NCBI GenBank assembly: GCA_949287425.1
Contig: CASEGJ010000004.1
Span: 62,001-126,000, forward strand
From: an uncultured Caryophanales bacterium
GTDB lineage: Bacteria; Bacillota_I; Bacilli_A; RFN20; CAG-288
Direction: 5' to 3'
DNA: 64,000 bases
Both the position numbers and the translations under genes were made by a program. Under the pieces are notes generated by a model. It saw nothing but the letters and a program-made list of their open reading frames with translations, was not told the DNA's origin and searched no databases. Numbering within the stretch: position 1 is the first letter of the stretch; every line of letters begins with the position of its first letter. This document shows positions 52,959-63,263 of this stretch, in pieces.

Positions 52959-54260
52959 TTATTTGACCTCCTTGTTGCCTAAGATGATATCTAATAGTTC
53001 TTCATCTTTATAGTATCTAGCGTTAGTATATGTTCTTAATTTATTAGAGTTAGTAATAAATGGTTTAGAATGGACTAATGGATTATCTAGATACATAAGT
53101 GGGCAGATATATGAAATACTAGCACCAACATTATATAGTTTTTCATAATTAGGATCTTTTTTAAATTCTTCAATAACATATGGACTAGCAGTAAATACAG
53201 TGTGGACAGCCAGTTTGTTTTTCTTATTTGCTTTTAGACCAGCTAAAATTTTATTTGACCAATCTTGAAGTTGTTTTAAGGTACAATGAGGACAACCTAT
53301 AAAAGCTTTCTTTGGTTTTAAATCTCTTCTTTTCCACATTATTGGATAAGATTTATAGACTCTTTCAAGTTCAGCATCATCAATGATGTATTCTTTATAA
53401 TTTTCTTTTAGTAAGTTTTCTTTTTGTTGTTTAGCTTCAGGAGTAATATTTTCAACATGGTAAAGACCAACAGCACCATTAGAAGCAGAAGCAGCTCCCA
53501 TATCTTTTAAATAAGCGATAGTGTCTTCATTAGGAAGCTCGTCAAGATATTTATCTAAGCCAACAATATAAGGGACTTCAGCAATAACTTTCATACCGAT
53601 AGCTGAACCTAGAATTTGAGCTTCAGGTTTTTTACTAGTTTTAAGAATAACTTTCCAACTAGCTTTTCTTCCTTCATCAGTAATAAAACCAAAATCAGGA
53701 GTATAGCCTAAAATAGAACCAAACATATCTAAGATTCCAGAATTTCTATTGCATCTTGCTCCTAAAACTGAATTGGCATAAACGACAGCGGAAGATTCTG
53801 ACCACGATATGATATCTCCCATTTTTGGAGTGTTATTTACTTCTTTTAAATAGCATGTACATGAGAAATTTTTATCAGGATCTTTTAATCCTATAGCTTG
53901 AAGCTGCTTTTCATAGTAATCTTGTTTAGAATACATAAAGACTTTAAAAACCAATTTTTCAAGTGGATTGCAGGTGACATTTTTAAAATCGATTGGGCGT
54001 GGATCCATTGTAAAACCTTCTTCAATTTTACATCCCGCTTTAATTAATTCATCCATTAATGGATAGACTGGTTTTAACATTGATAAGCCAAATGAAGTGA
54101 CAAAGTGAGATTTTCTATAAGTAAGAGGGACTAATCTTTTGGCGTTAAATACATCCCCATATCTTACTAACACTTCCATCATTTTGGCTTTTGTTTCACC
54201 TAAAGAACCATTTAAGATATCTTGTTGTTCTTTAGTTAATACCATTTTTGCTTGATACAT
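52959..54260 (-). CDS. Aconitase X catalytic (large) subunit, DUF521
   Basis: A 433-residue DUF521 protein. Cluster- or metal-binding cysteines are visible in SVLGARCNRNSGILD and GCPHCTLKQL, and AASASNGAVGLYHVENITPEA is a family segment. It should dehydrate a hydroxy acid (see the small subunit). The flavoenzyme gene lies 17 bp upstream in the same operon. A GGAG ribosome site precedes the ATG. Confidence 0.88.
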   Translation of the reverse strand: MYQAKMVLTKEQQDILNGSLGETKAKMMEVLVRYGDVFNAKRLVPLTYRKSHFVTSFGLSMLKPVYPLMDELIKAGCKIEEGFTMDPRPIDFKNVTCNPLEKLVFKVFMYSKQDYYEKQLQAIGLKDPDKNFSCTCYLKEVNNTPKMGDIISWSESSAVVYANSVLGARCNRNSGILDMFGSILGYTPDFGFITDEGRKASWKVILKTSKKPEAQILGSAIGMKVIAEVPYIVGLDKYLDELPNEDTIAYLKDMGAASASNGAVGLYHVENITPEAKQQKENLLKENYKEYIIDDAELERVYKSYPIMWKRRDLKPKKAFIGCPHCTLKQLQDWSNKILAGLKANKKNKLAVHTVFTASPYVIEEFKKDPNYEKLYNVGASISYICPLMYLDNPLVHSKPFITNSNKLRTYTNARYYKDEELLDIILGNKEVK

Positions 54261-54277
54261 GTTTTGTTCTCCTATAA

Positions 54278-56326
54278 TTAAATCTTCATACTAGCTTTAT
54301 AAGCTGACCAAATAACGTGGCGCAAATTTCCAACTTGATCACAATCGCCAATTAATTGAACTTTTCTTGAAGCTTGTACTAGTGGATTGGATTTATATCC
54401 GATAGAACTAATTACATTATCGCAAGGAATTTCTATATCTTTTCCTTTTTCAGTTACGATAATTTTTCCATCTTGAACTTCTTTTAGACAAGATTCTAAG
54501 TGAGTTTCAACTTTATATAACTTGAAATAATCTCTTAAATATTGGCTATTAGCCATACAGACACCCACTTGTTTAATTAAATCATCTTGAGCTTCGATAA
54601 TAATTGGAGTTTTACCATCTAGATGTAATTCATAAGCGATTTCACATCCAGTTAATCCACCTCCGATAACAGCGACTTTATTTCCTACTCTAGTTCCATT
54701 TAAATAATCGCAGGCTTCGATAATTTTTTCACAACCTTTAACTTTTAAAAGTTTAGGTTTTGAACCGGTAGCAATTATATATCTATCGGCTTTAATAGAG
54801 TTTAAATCTTTAACTTCAGTATTGAATTTAATAGGAATATTTAATTCTTCCATCTGTTTGATATACCAATTTAAAAGTTCGCGCAATTTACCTTTAAATC
54901 TAGCCCTACTAGCAGGAATAAATACTCCACCTAATCTATCTGATTTTTCGTATATTGTTGGATGATGTCCACGTAAAGCTAGTACTCTAGCAGCTTCCAT
55001 TCCGCCAATTCCACCACCGATAATAGCAACTTGTTTAGGTTTATTTGTCTTTTTAATATAGTATTTATTTGTTTGCATAGTTTCTGCGTTAATGGCACAT
55101 CTTGACATGTGTAAAGCATCAGAAAGAGGTTGAGCGTTAGGAACTCCTTTATATGTGCACATTGTAAAACAGGCATTATGACAATAGATACAAGGCTTAA
55201 TATCTTCAAATCTATCTTCTTTAATTTTTCTAGCATATTCAGGATCAGCTAAAAATGGTCTAGCAGCTCCCATGGCATCGATTTTACCTTCTTGAATAGC
55301 TTTACTTGCGACAAATGGATCCATTCTACCAGCAGCAACAACAGGAATATCGACATATTGTTTAATAAATTCGACATCTTTTAAGTTGCAGTTTTCTTCC
55401 ATATAGATAGGTGGATGAGACCAATACCAAGCATCGTAAGTTCCATTATCGCAATTTAACATATCGTATCCGGCATCTTGGAGATATTTAGCGGCTTTTT
55501 TAGTTTCTTCATAATCACGGCCGACTTCAACATAGTCTTCGTTTGGTAAAGCACCTTGTCTAAATCCTTTAGTTTTACTAACAACTGAATATCTTAAAGA
55601 TACAGGGAAATCTTTCCCACATTTAGATTTGATGGCTTTAACAATTTCAACTGGGAAACGATAGCGATTTTCAAAAGATCCACCATATTCATCTTTTCTT
55701 TTGTTGATGTATTTTAATGTAAATTGATCTAACAAATAACCTTCATGAACAGCGTGAATTTCAACTCCATCAACCCCAGCTTGTTTTAATAAATATGAAG
55801 TTTTAGCAAAAGAATCTATAAATTTATGGATTTCTTTAATTGTCATTTCTCTAGAAGGGACTTTGTCAGACCATCTATTTGGACTAGGTGAAGAAGAGGC
55901 ACAAATCTTATCAAAATTCATAATTGGTTTAGATAAGACATTTAAAACTTTGTTAGAAGCTAGAGTTTCCATTAGATGATCAATAGTAAATGAACGGCCA
56001 AATCCCGCTGTTAACTGGACAAAAAGTTTAGCTCCAGTTTTATGAATTTCCTCCATAAAGACTTTAAGCTTTTTATACATTCCTTTTTTGCGGTGTAACC
56101 ATTGACCTAGCATAGGATTATAAATTGGTTGAATTCCTGGAAGAATTAATCCAACCTCGTTTTTTGCTCTTTCTAAAATGAAATTAGCTGCCTCTTTGTC
56201 AAAATGGTTAATTTCCATCCAGCCAAAAAGTGAAGTTCCACCCATTGAAGTTAAGACTATTCTGTTTTTGATTTCACAGTTACCAATCTTCCAAGGTGTG
56301 AATAGGCTTTCGAGTTTCTCGTTCAT
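54278..56326 (-). CDS. NADH:flavin oxidoreductase of the enoate reductase / 2,4-dienoyl-CoA reductase type
   Basis: A 682-residue flavo-iron-sulfur enzyme. Residues 1-360 form an OYE-type FMN barrel (QLTAGFGRS, DGVEIHAVHEGYLLDQF). The [4Fe-4S] ligands sit in CIYCHNACF near residue 382, and the C-terminal half binds FAD and NAD(P)H (VAIIGGGIGGMEAARVLALRGH; VAVIGGGLTGCEIAYEL). It reduces an activated C=C bond. It heads an operon with aconitase X, which could make that double bond by dehydration. GGGGG precedes the ATG. Confidence 0.9.
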   Translation of the reverse strand: MNEKLESLFTPWKIGNCEIKNRIVLTSMGGTSLFGWMEINHFDKEAANFILERAKNEVGLILPGIQPIYNPMLGQWLHRKKGMYKKLKVFMEEIHKTGAKLFVQLTAGFGRSFTIDHLMETLASNKVLNVLSKPIMNFDKICASSSPSPNRWSDKVPSREMTIKEIHKFIDSFAKTSYLLKQAGVDGVEIHAVHEGYLLDQFTLKYINKRKDEYGGSFENRYRFPVEIVKAIKSKCGKDFPVSLRYSVVSKTKGFRQGALPNEDYVEVGRDYEETKKAAKYLQDAGYDMLNCDNGTYDAWYWSHPPIYMEENCNLKDVEFIKQYVDIPVVAAGRMDPFVASKAIQEGKIDAMGAARPFLADPEYARKIKEDRFEDIKPCIYCHNACFTMCTYKGVPNAQPLSDALHMSRCAINAETMQTNKYYIKKTNKPKQVAIIGGGIGGMEAARVLALRGHHPTIYEKSDRLGGVFIPASRARFKGKLRELLNWYIKQMEELNIPIKFNTEVKDLNSIKADRYIIATGSKPKLLKVKGCEKIIEACDYLNGTRVGNKVAVIGGGLTGCEIAYELHLDGKTPIIIEAQDDLIKQVGVCMANSQYLRDYFKLYKVETHLESCLKEVQDGKIIVTEKGKDIEIPCDNVISSIGYKSNPLVQASRKVQLIGDCDQVGNLRHVIWSAYKASMKI

Positions 56327-56425
56327 AATTTACCCCCTAAAATTGATTTTCTCTTACAAATATTATAATTTTTCTAAGAAAAATAAACAATAAGATAAAA
56401 ATTCGTTACTACACTAAAAATGTCA

Positions 56426-56441
56426 TATAATATTGTATAAT
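56426..56441 (+). promoter_or_regulatory. Tandem -10 boxes before the ABC-FtsX gene (probably leaderless)
   Basis: TATAAT occurs at 56426-56431 and again at 56436-56441, the second only 6 bp before ATG 56448. No Shine-Dalgarno sequence is present. Confidence 0.5.
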
Positions 56442-56447
56442 TTATAT

Positions 56448-57812
56448 ATGATTAAGCTAGTTGACATTAATAAAAGTTATGGAAAAAATATCGTGTTTGA
56501 AAACGCAAAGCTAACATTACCTAGCACAGGTTTTTATTTGCTACTTGGCGAAAATGGTTCTGGAAAATCTACCTTATTTGAAATTCTAGCTAACGATGAC
56601 CATAGTTATGAAGGGAAATATTTTTTTGATGATAAATTAATAACTAAAAAAGACAGCGATTTTCATTTTAGTCACGTTTCGATTGTCTATCAGGAACCTT
56701 ATTTAATTTCAAAGTTAACAGTTGTTGAAAATCTCATGTTTCCTTTTGATTCAAAGGATAGAAAATATGCTGAATCTATTTTAAAAAAGGTTAATTTAGA
56801 AAGTTTAAAATACGAAAATGTCGATACTCTTTCTAGTGGAGAAAAGCAAAGATTAATGATAGCTATAGCAATTTTTGAAAATAAAGAGATTTTGCTTTTA
56901 GATGAAGCTATATCAAATCTAGATGAACAAAACGCTAAAGATATAATAGATTTAGCAATAGAACTCTCCAAAGATAGATTAGTTATTTTTTCTAGTCACG
57001 ATTCTTTAAAAGAACTAGGTTATACTAATTTAAGTGTAATTTCTATTGAAAACAATGAGTTAATTTTATCAAATAATTATGTTAATAATAGAGAAAACGA
57101 TAACACTAATGCCGTTACATCATCATTAAAAGGTGTATCTTTCTTGAATATTGTTAAACTAATTTTTAAAATAATTATAAAGTATTTTGCTTTTTTGGTT
57201 TTTTAGTTAGCTTAGTAATTAGCTTAACTAGTCTAGGAAGTAACTTTTGTTTAGGTCAAGCTAATATACTTGATTTATCTATTCAGCAGATATTTGATTA
57301 TTATGATGTGTATAATTTTAATTTGGTTTCTGATAAAGAAAGTGATTTTTATTTTGAAAACCCCAAGGATTTGTCAAAAATAACTACTACTTTGTTTCTA
57401 TCTATTTTTATCCTTTACTATTTTATTAGCAATATTATTAATATCATATAATTTCGCTATCGTCTTTAAAAATTCTAAAAGAAAATACGATAGTTATCTT
57501 CTTCTTGGTATGCCTATTAAACGTAGAAAACTAGTGGATATTATTAGCATTTCTTCCCAGATACTAGTAAGTATTTGTATTTCTATTATCATTAGCTTCT
57601 TAGTTTCTTATATTTATAATTTAAGGATATTTAATGTAGTATTCAAATCTCTTTCTAGTTTAACTGATTCTTTATATTTTAAGTTAAATGGTCCTTTGTA
57701 TTATGTATCTATGAATTATTTAGTTTATATTGTATTTTTACTTGTTATCTTAGCTATTTTCGTATTGGAAGCTTCTATCAAGTTTATAAATAAATATAAG
57801 AAATCTAAATAA
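56448..57812 (+). pseudogene. Broken ABC ATPase-FtsX permease fusion
   Basis: The first frame (56448-57206) is a complete ATPase domain: Walker A GENGSGKST, signature LSSGEKQRL, Walker B LLLDEAIS, HD near SSHDS. A TM segment begins (SFLNIVKLIFKI) and meets a stop in a T6 run (57200-57206). The reading goes on one base back with LVSLVISLTSLGSN to about 57380, then again in another frame to 57812. There the FtsX-like C-terminus (YDSYLLLGMPIKRRKLVDI and three TM segments) remains. At least two frameshifts plus a large loss of the extracytoplasmic domain. A -1 slip at the T run could rejoin the first two pieces. Confidence 0.75.
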
Positions 57813-57895
57813 GATGGTATTGCTAGATATAAATATCTAATTAATGGTGTTGTTTATTCTTTATTTAAAATATAAAATAAATAAGCTGAAAGTAG

Positions 57896-59032
<1,137 letters not shown>

Positions 59033-59033
59033 G

Positions 59034-60137
59034 ATGGAAGAAGATATTAAAATAAAACAAGCTATAGATGAATTTGGATATAACATTTACGATTTAAATG
59101 AATATGATTATTTTCTTCCTGAAGAATTAATCGCTCAATCCCCTGCTCAAAAAAGAGATGAATCGAGATTGTTAGTTTTAAATAGAGAAGATGCTAGTTT
59201 AGAAGATAAGCATTTTTATAATATTATTGATTATTTAAAGCCAGGAGATGTTTTGGTTAGAAACAACACTAAAGTTATACCTGCTAGATTATTTGGTATA
59301 AAAAAAGAAACTAACGCTCACGTTGAAGTTTTATTACTTAATCCAGATAAAGATAGGAAAGATGTTTATCAAGCTTTAGTTGGAAATGCTAGAGTGGTTA
59401 AAAAAGGAACTAAAATTTATTTTGGCGATAACGATGAATTAATAATGACATGTTTAGAAGTTTTACAAGAAGGATTAAGAGTTTTTAAGTTAGATTACCA
59501 AGGTATTTTTTATGAAGTTTTAGATAAGTTAGGTAAAATGCCTTTACCTCCATATATTCATAAACAAGAAGGTCAAAACGATAGATATCAAACAGTTTAT
59601 GCTAAGGTAGAAGGTTCTTCCGCTGCTCCTACTGCCGGTTTTCATTTTACAAATGAATTATTTGATAAAATTAAACAAAAAGGGATTGAAGTTTTAGATG
59701 TTACTTTACATGTCGGTTTAGGAACCTTTCGCCCGGTTAAAGAATCTAATGTTTTAAATCATCATATGCATTCGGAGTTTTATCATATTGATCAAGATGT
59801 TGCCGATAGATTAAATTTAGCCAAAAAAGAAGGTAGAAGAATAATTCCTATTGGAACTACTTCTATTCGTACTTTAGAAACAGTTATACATAAATATGGT
59901 GAATTTAAAGCGGATGAAGGAGATACTAGTTTATTTATTTATCCAGGATTTAAGTTTTTAGCTAGCGATGCTATCATTACTAATTTTCATTTGCCCAAAT
60001 CAACTTTATTTATGTTAGTATCTGCGTTTGCAAACCGCGATGAAATTTTAAAAGCTTATAATCACGCTGTAGAAAACAAATATCATTTCTTCTCATTTGG
60101 GGATGCTATGTTTATTTATGGAAATAAAAAAGATTAA
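59034..60137 (+). CDS. queA: S-adenosylmethionine:tRNA ribosyltransferase-isomerase
   Basis: A 367-residue enzyme that adds the cyclopentenediol precursor from AdoMet to preQ1-tRNA, giving epoxyqueuosine. Evidence: LPEELIAQSPAQKRDESRLLV, VRNNTKVIPARL, SSAAPTAGFHFT, TLHVGLGTFRPVK and HAVENKYHFFSFGDAM. The start ATG 59034 gives about 27 residues before LPEELIA, more than the usual 8, so an inner start is possible but none has a good site. Confidence 0.97.
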   Translation: MEEDIKIKQAIDEFGYNIYDLNEYDYFLPEELIAQSPAQKRDESRLLVLNREDASLEDKHFYNIIDYLKPGDVLVRNNTKVIPARLFGIKKETNAHVEVLLLNPDKDRKDVYQALVGNARVVKKGTKIYFGDNDELIMTCLEVLQEGLRVFKLDYQGIFYEVLDKLGKMPLPPYIHKQEGQNDRYQTVYAKVEGSSAAPTAGFHFTNELFDKIKQKGIEVLDVTLHVGLGTFRPVKESNVLNHHMHSEFYHIDQDVADRLNLAKKEGRRIIPIGTTSIRTLETVIHKYGEFKADEGDTSLFIYPGFKFLASDAIITNFHLPKSTLFMLVSAFANRDEILKAYNHAVENKYHFFSFGDAMFIYGNKKD

Positions 60138-60768
60138 TTACAATGAAATATTTAAACGTGAGATAGAACAAATTTCTAAGCTAGATAAAAAGCCGAGTTT
60201 ATTTTTACATGCATGTTGTGGACCATGTTTAACTTATCCACTTTCGATATTAGTTAATTATTTTGATATAACTATCGGTTATTTTAATCCAAATATTTAT
60301 CCAAAAGCTGAATATGAAAAAAGATACAGCGAATTAGAAAGGTTTGTTAAAGAATTTGCTCCTAAGGTTAAAATAATTAAACAAGAATACGACTATCAAA
60401 CTTATTTAGAAGCTATTAAGGGATATGAAAAAGATAAAGAAGGTGGAAAACGATGTGAATTATGTCACGCTTTGAGGTTAGATTTATCTTATAAATATGC
60501 ATATGAGCATAATTTTGATTATTTTACTTCTGTTATGACAGTCTCATGTAAAAAGCCGTCCGCCTTATTAAATCAAATATGTTTGGAATTGGAAAAAAAG
60601 TATTCAACGACTAAATATCTCCAAGCGGATTTTAAAAAGGAGAACGGACAATTAATTGGAATTAATATTGCTAAAAAGTACAATTTATATCGTCAAAATT
60701 ATTGTGGATGCTCATTTTCTTTACAAGCTAGATTAGAATATGAAAAAGAAAAGTTAAATCGAAATTAA
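60118..60768 (+). CDS. queH: Epoxyqueuosine reductase QueH
   Basis: A 216-residue DUF208 protein, the last step of queuosine formation (QueG replacement). Cys pair motif FLHACCGPC (Cys33, Cys34), CELCHALRL and YCGCSFS hold the expected iron-sulfur and redox cysteines. It starts at ATG 60118 and overlaps queA by 20 nt. Together with tgt and queA it forms an operon covering all steps after preQ1. Confidence 0.93.
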   Translation: MEIKKINYNEIFKREIEQISKLDKKPSLFLHACCGPCLTYPLSILVNYFDITIGYFNPNIYPKAEYEKRYSELERFVKEFAPKVKIIKQEYDYQTYLEAIKGYEKDKEGGKRCELCHALRLDLSYKYAYEHNFDYFTSVMTVSCKKPSALLNQICLELEKKYSTTKYLQADFKKENGQLIGINIAKKYNLYRQNYCGCSFSLQARLEYEKEKLNRN

Positions 60769-60792
60769 AAGGAACTTAAATGAGTTCCTTTT
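60767..60792. terminator. queH terminator
   Basis: AAAAGGAACT (60767-60776) pairs perfectly with AGTTCCTTTT (60783-60792) over a TAAATG loop. It can serve both strands. Confidence 0.85.
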
Positions 60793-60862
60793 AAAAATTA
60801 TTTAATTTTAAATCTATATATAATGATGATGTATTTGAATTTTTTTCTATAAAAACAAATAT

Positions 60863-61801
60863 TTATTCTAAAGTTTTAATAAATTTATCGACGATTTTTT
60901 GATTGTTTTTAAGCGCGTCAATAGATTTTTCTAAATCTTCTTTTTCCTTAGAAGATAATTCTAAATCTAGGCGTTTACTAACTCCATTTTGAGTTAATAA
61001 ATATGGTAAAGACATATAGACTTTATATTTGTCAGAATAGTTAGAAACCGGTAAAATATTTCCAATTTTAGAAGTTAAGGAATTGATTATTTCACTTACC
61101 GCCATAGCGATCGCGTAGTTTGTATAACCTTTAGCTCTAGTAACATAAAATCCACCTTCAATAGTATCTTTTTTAATTTTCTCTTTATTGAGTTTAATTT
61201 TATATTTTTCAAGATATTCATCTAGTGGAGTTGATTTTATATTGACAGATGAAAATAGCAAGACTTCAGAATCACCATGTTCACCTATAACATAGCCATT
61301 AACATCTTTGGTTGGAATATTTAATTCTTTTGCTAGATAATATCTAAAGCGCAAACTATCCAGATAAGTGCCACTACCAATGACGTTTTCGTTAGGAATA
61401 TTTAAATAAGAATATGTAAAATAACTTAAAGCATCAACAGGATTAGAAATTAAAATGAATTTAGCTAACGGATTAAAGTTAGCTTTGATTTCTTTCAAAA
61501 TAGAGCTTAATAGTTCCAAATTACCTTGTAAAAGCTGATTTCTAGAAGTTAATTCTTTTCCACCAGGTACAGAAGCAGTAATTACTATAAAATCAGCATC
61601 TTTACAGTCTTTATAAGTTCCAAAATGAATTGTGGAATTGCTGATATATTCAGCGTGAGCCATATCTAAAACTTGACCTTTTAATTTGTTTAAATTGTTA
61701 TCGATTAGATAGATATCTACTTCGTTTCTAGTAAATAAAGTATAAGCTAAACTAGCTCCGACTTGTCCAGCACCAATAATTACAAGTTTTGTTCTTTTCA
61801 T
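60863..61801 (-). CDS. L-lactate dehydrogenase family 2-hydroxyacid dehydrogenase
   Basis: A 312-residue NAD-dependent dehydrogenase. IIGAGQVGASLA binds NAD; SNPVDALSY, GTYLDSLRFR and GEHGDSE with catalytic His175 match the LDH/MDH family. The specificity loop reads TASVPGGKELTSRNQ: no Gln (LDH) or Arg (MDH) is at the usual position, where Gly occurs. It could be a typical LDH with a shifted loop, or act on a larger 2-oxoacid such as 2-oxoisocaproate. GGAGG precedes the ATG. Monocistronic. Confidence 0.88.
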   Translation of the reverse strand: MKRTKLVIIGAGQVGASLAYTLFTRNEVDIYLIDNNLNKLKGQVLDMAHAEYISNSTIHFGTYKDCKDADFIVITASVPGGKELTSRNQLLQGNLELLSSILKEIKANFNPLAKFILISNPVDALSYFTYSYLNIPNENVIGSGTYLDSLRFRYYLAKELNIPTKDVNGYVIGEHGDSEVLLFSSVNIKSTPLDEYLEKYKIKLNKEKIKKDTIEGGFYVTRAKGYTNYAIAMAVSEIINSLTSKIGNILPVSNYSDKYKVYMSLPYLLTQNGVSKRLDLELSSKEKEDLEKSIDALKNNQKIVDKFIKTLE

Positions 61802-61859
61802 AAAAATTTCCTCCTAATATTATGATAATATTTTTGTGCGTAAATTTAAATTAATGCTG

Positions 61860-61865
61860 TAAAAT
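61860..61865 (+). promoter_or_regulatory. -10 box of the glycosyltransferase gene (probably leaderless)
   Basis: TAAAAT, preceded by TG, ends 6 bp before ATG 61872, and no ribosome site is present. Confidence 0.4.
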
Positions 61866-61871
61866 AAAACT

Positions 61872-62837
61872 ATGAAATCGGTGTTTTCTATTGTAGTTCC
61901 TATATATAATTCAGATAAATATCTTTCTAGATGCTTGGATTCAATAGTGCATCAAACATTTTCTAATCTTGAAATTATTTTGATAGACAATAATTCTATT
62001 GATAATAGTTTAAAGATTTGTCAAAAGTATCAACAACAAGATAGTAGGATTAAAATTTATCAAAATCCTATTCAAGGTGTATCATCATCTAGAAATTTAG
62101 GTATTAAATATTCTAATGGTAAATATATCTATTTCCTCGATTCAGATGATTATTTAGATTTAAATTGCTTTGAAATAATAAACAAGATTTTAGTAACAAA
62201 TAATGTTGATTTAGTGTTTTTTAATTATCTAGGTTTAGTTAAAAATAAAAAAGTTAATCAGTATAATTTAAATACCGGGTTATATTTGGATATTAATGAA
62301 GTTTTAAGCACAATATTACTACCTAATCTAGGTGTGGTGTGGAATAAAGTATTTAACTTAGATATTATTAAACAAAACGATATCTATTTTGATACATCTT
62401 ATTCTCTTGGTGAAGACTTATTGTTTTCTATTCAATATTGTTTAAAAATTAAATCAGCTTATTTATTAAATAAAAGCCTATATTTTTATACTATGGATAA
62501 TCCTTCTTCTTTGATGCATGTAAATAAAGATTTTTCTAAAAGAAGATATGATTTATTTAAGATTTATGATAATTTATATCAAATTTTACCTAGTAAAGTT
62601 AAAGATATTGTTTTAAGTGAAAAAGTTTCAACTAGCGCGGATTTTATTGGTTCAGATGTTAAAGATAAAAAACTTTATAACTTTTATAAAATGACAATAA
62701 AGAAAAATTATAAAGTATATAAAGAGAATAAATTGAGATATTCATTATTTAAAAGGATAAAGGTTGTTTTCTCTAGATATTTTAGTTATATATATTCTCA
62801 CATTTATTATTTTATTTATAGTATCCTATTTAATTAG
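61872..62837 (+). CDS. Family 2 glycosyltransferase
   Basis: A 321-residue GT-A enzyme. FSIVVPIYNSDKYLSRCLDSI starts the fold, LIDNNSIDNS and YFLDSDDYLD (metal-binding DxD) follow, and FDTSYSLGEDLLFSIQY is typical of the EpsJ/WcaA-like group. A strongly hydrophobic, aromatic C-terminus (YFSYIYSHIYYFIYSILF) may bind the membrane. It probably transfers a sugar to a lipid or surface glycan. It stands alone; the TSCPD gene follows after 41 bp with a possible own promoter. Confidence 0.9.
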   Translation: MKSVFSIVVPIYNSDKYLSRCLDSIVHQTFSNLEIILIDNNSIDNSLKICQKYQQQDSRIKIYQNPIQGVSSSRNLGIKYSNGKYIYFLDSDDYLDLNCFEIINKILVTNNVDLVFFNYLGLVKNKKVNQYNLNTGLYLDINEVLSTILLPNLGVVWNKVFNLDIIKQNDIYFDTSYSLGEDLLFSIQYCLKIKSAYLLNKSLYFYTMDNPSSLMHVNKDFSKRRYDLFKIYDNLYQILPSKVKDIVLSEKVSTSADFIGSDVKDKKLYNFYKMTIKKNYKVYKENKLRYSLFKRIKVVFSRYFSYIYSHIYYFIYSILFN

Positions 62838-62878
62838 AGGATAAATATTATAATGATATTAAGGAGTGTTAGATTGAT

Positions 62879-63142
62879 ATGAGATATGTATATAAAACTA
62901 AAGGAACTTGTTCAACTCAAATTAGCTTTGATTTAAATGGTAATATAGTTACTAATATCGAATTTGAAAGAGGCTGTCCAGGGAATTTAAAAGCTATTTC
63001 TAAAATTTTAGATGGTTGGAAAGTGGAAGATATTGTATCTAAATTAAAAGGTAACACTTGTGGAAGTAAAGCTACTTCTTGTGCTGATCAACTTTCAATC
63101 GCTGTTTTAGAAGCTTACAATAAGCAAAAAGAAAGTAAATAA
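62879..63142 (+). CDS. TSCPD domain protein (TIGR03905-like)
   Basis: An 87-residue protein that is all TSCPD domain. It opens YKTKGTCSTQISFDL, then GCPGNLKAI and the signature GSKATSCADQLSIA. The Cys residues at GTC, GCPG, NTCG and TSCAD are conserved and may bind metal. The TSCPD domain also ends some ribonucleotide reductases, but stand-alone function is unknown. AAGGAG precedes the ATG; TATAAT at 62849-62854 may be its -10 box. Confidence 0.9.
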   Translation: MRYVYKTKGTCSTQISFDLNGNIVTNIEFERGCPGNLKAISKILDGWKVEDIVSKLKGNTCGSKATSCADQLSIAVLEAYNKQKESK

Positions 63143-63263
63143 AAAGAGCTGAATTTCCCGTTAATTTTATTATATGCAACTGTTAGTTGCTCGATAGCAA
63201 ATATAATTTTCTAGCTGTTAAAAGCATTTAATAATATAACTTGCTTATAAGGAGGTTAACTTT

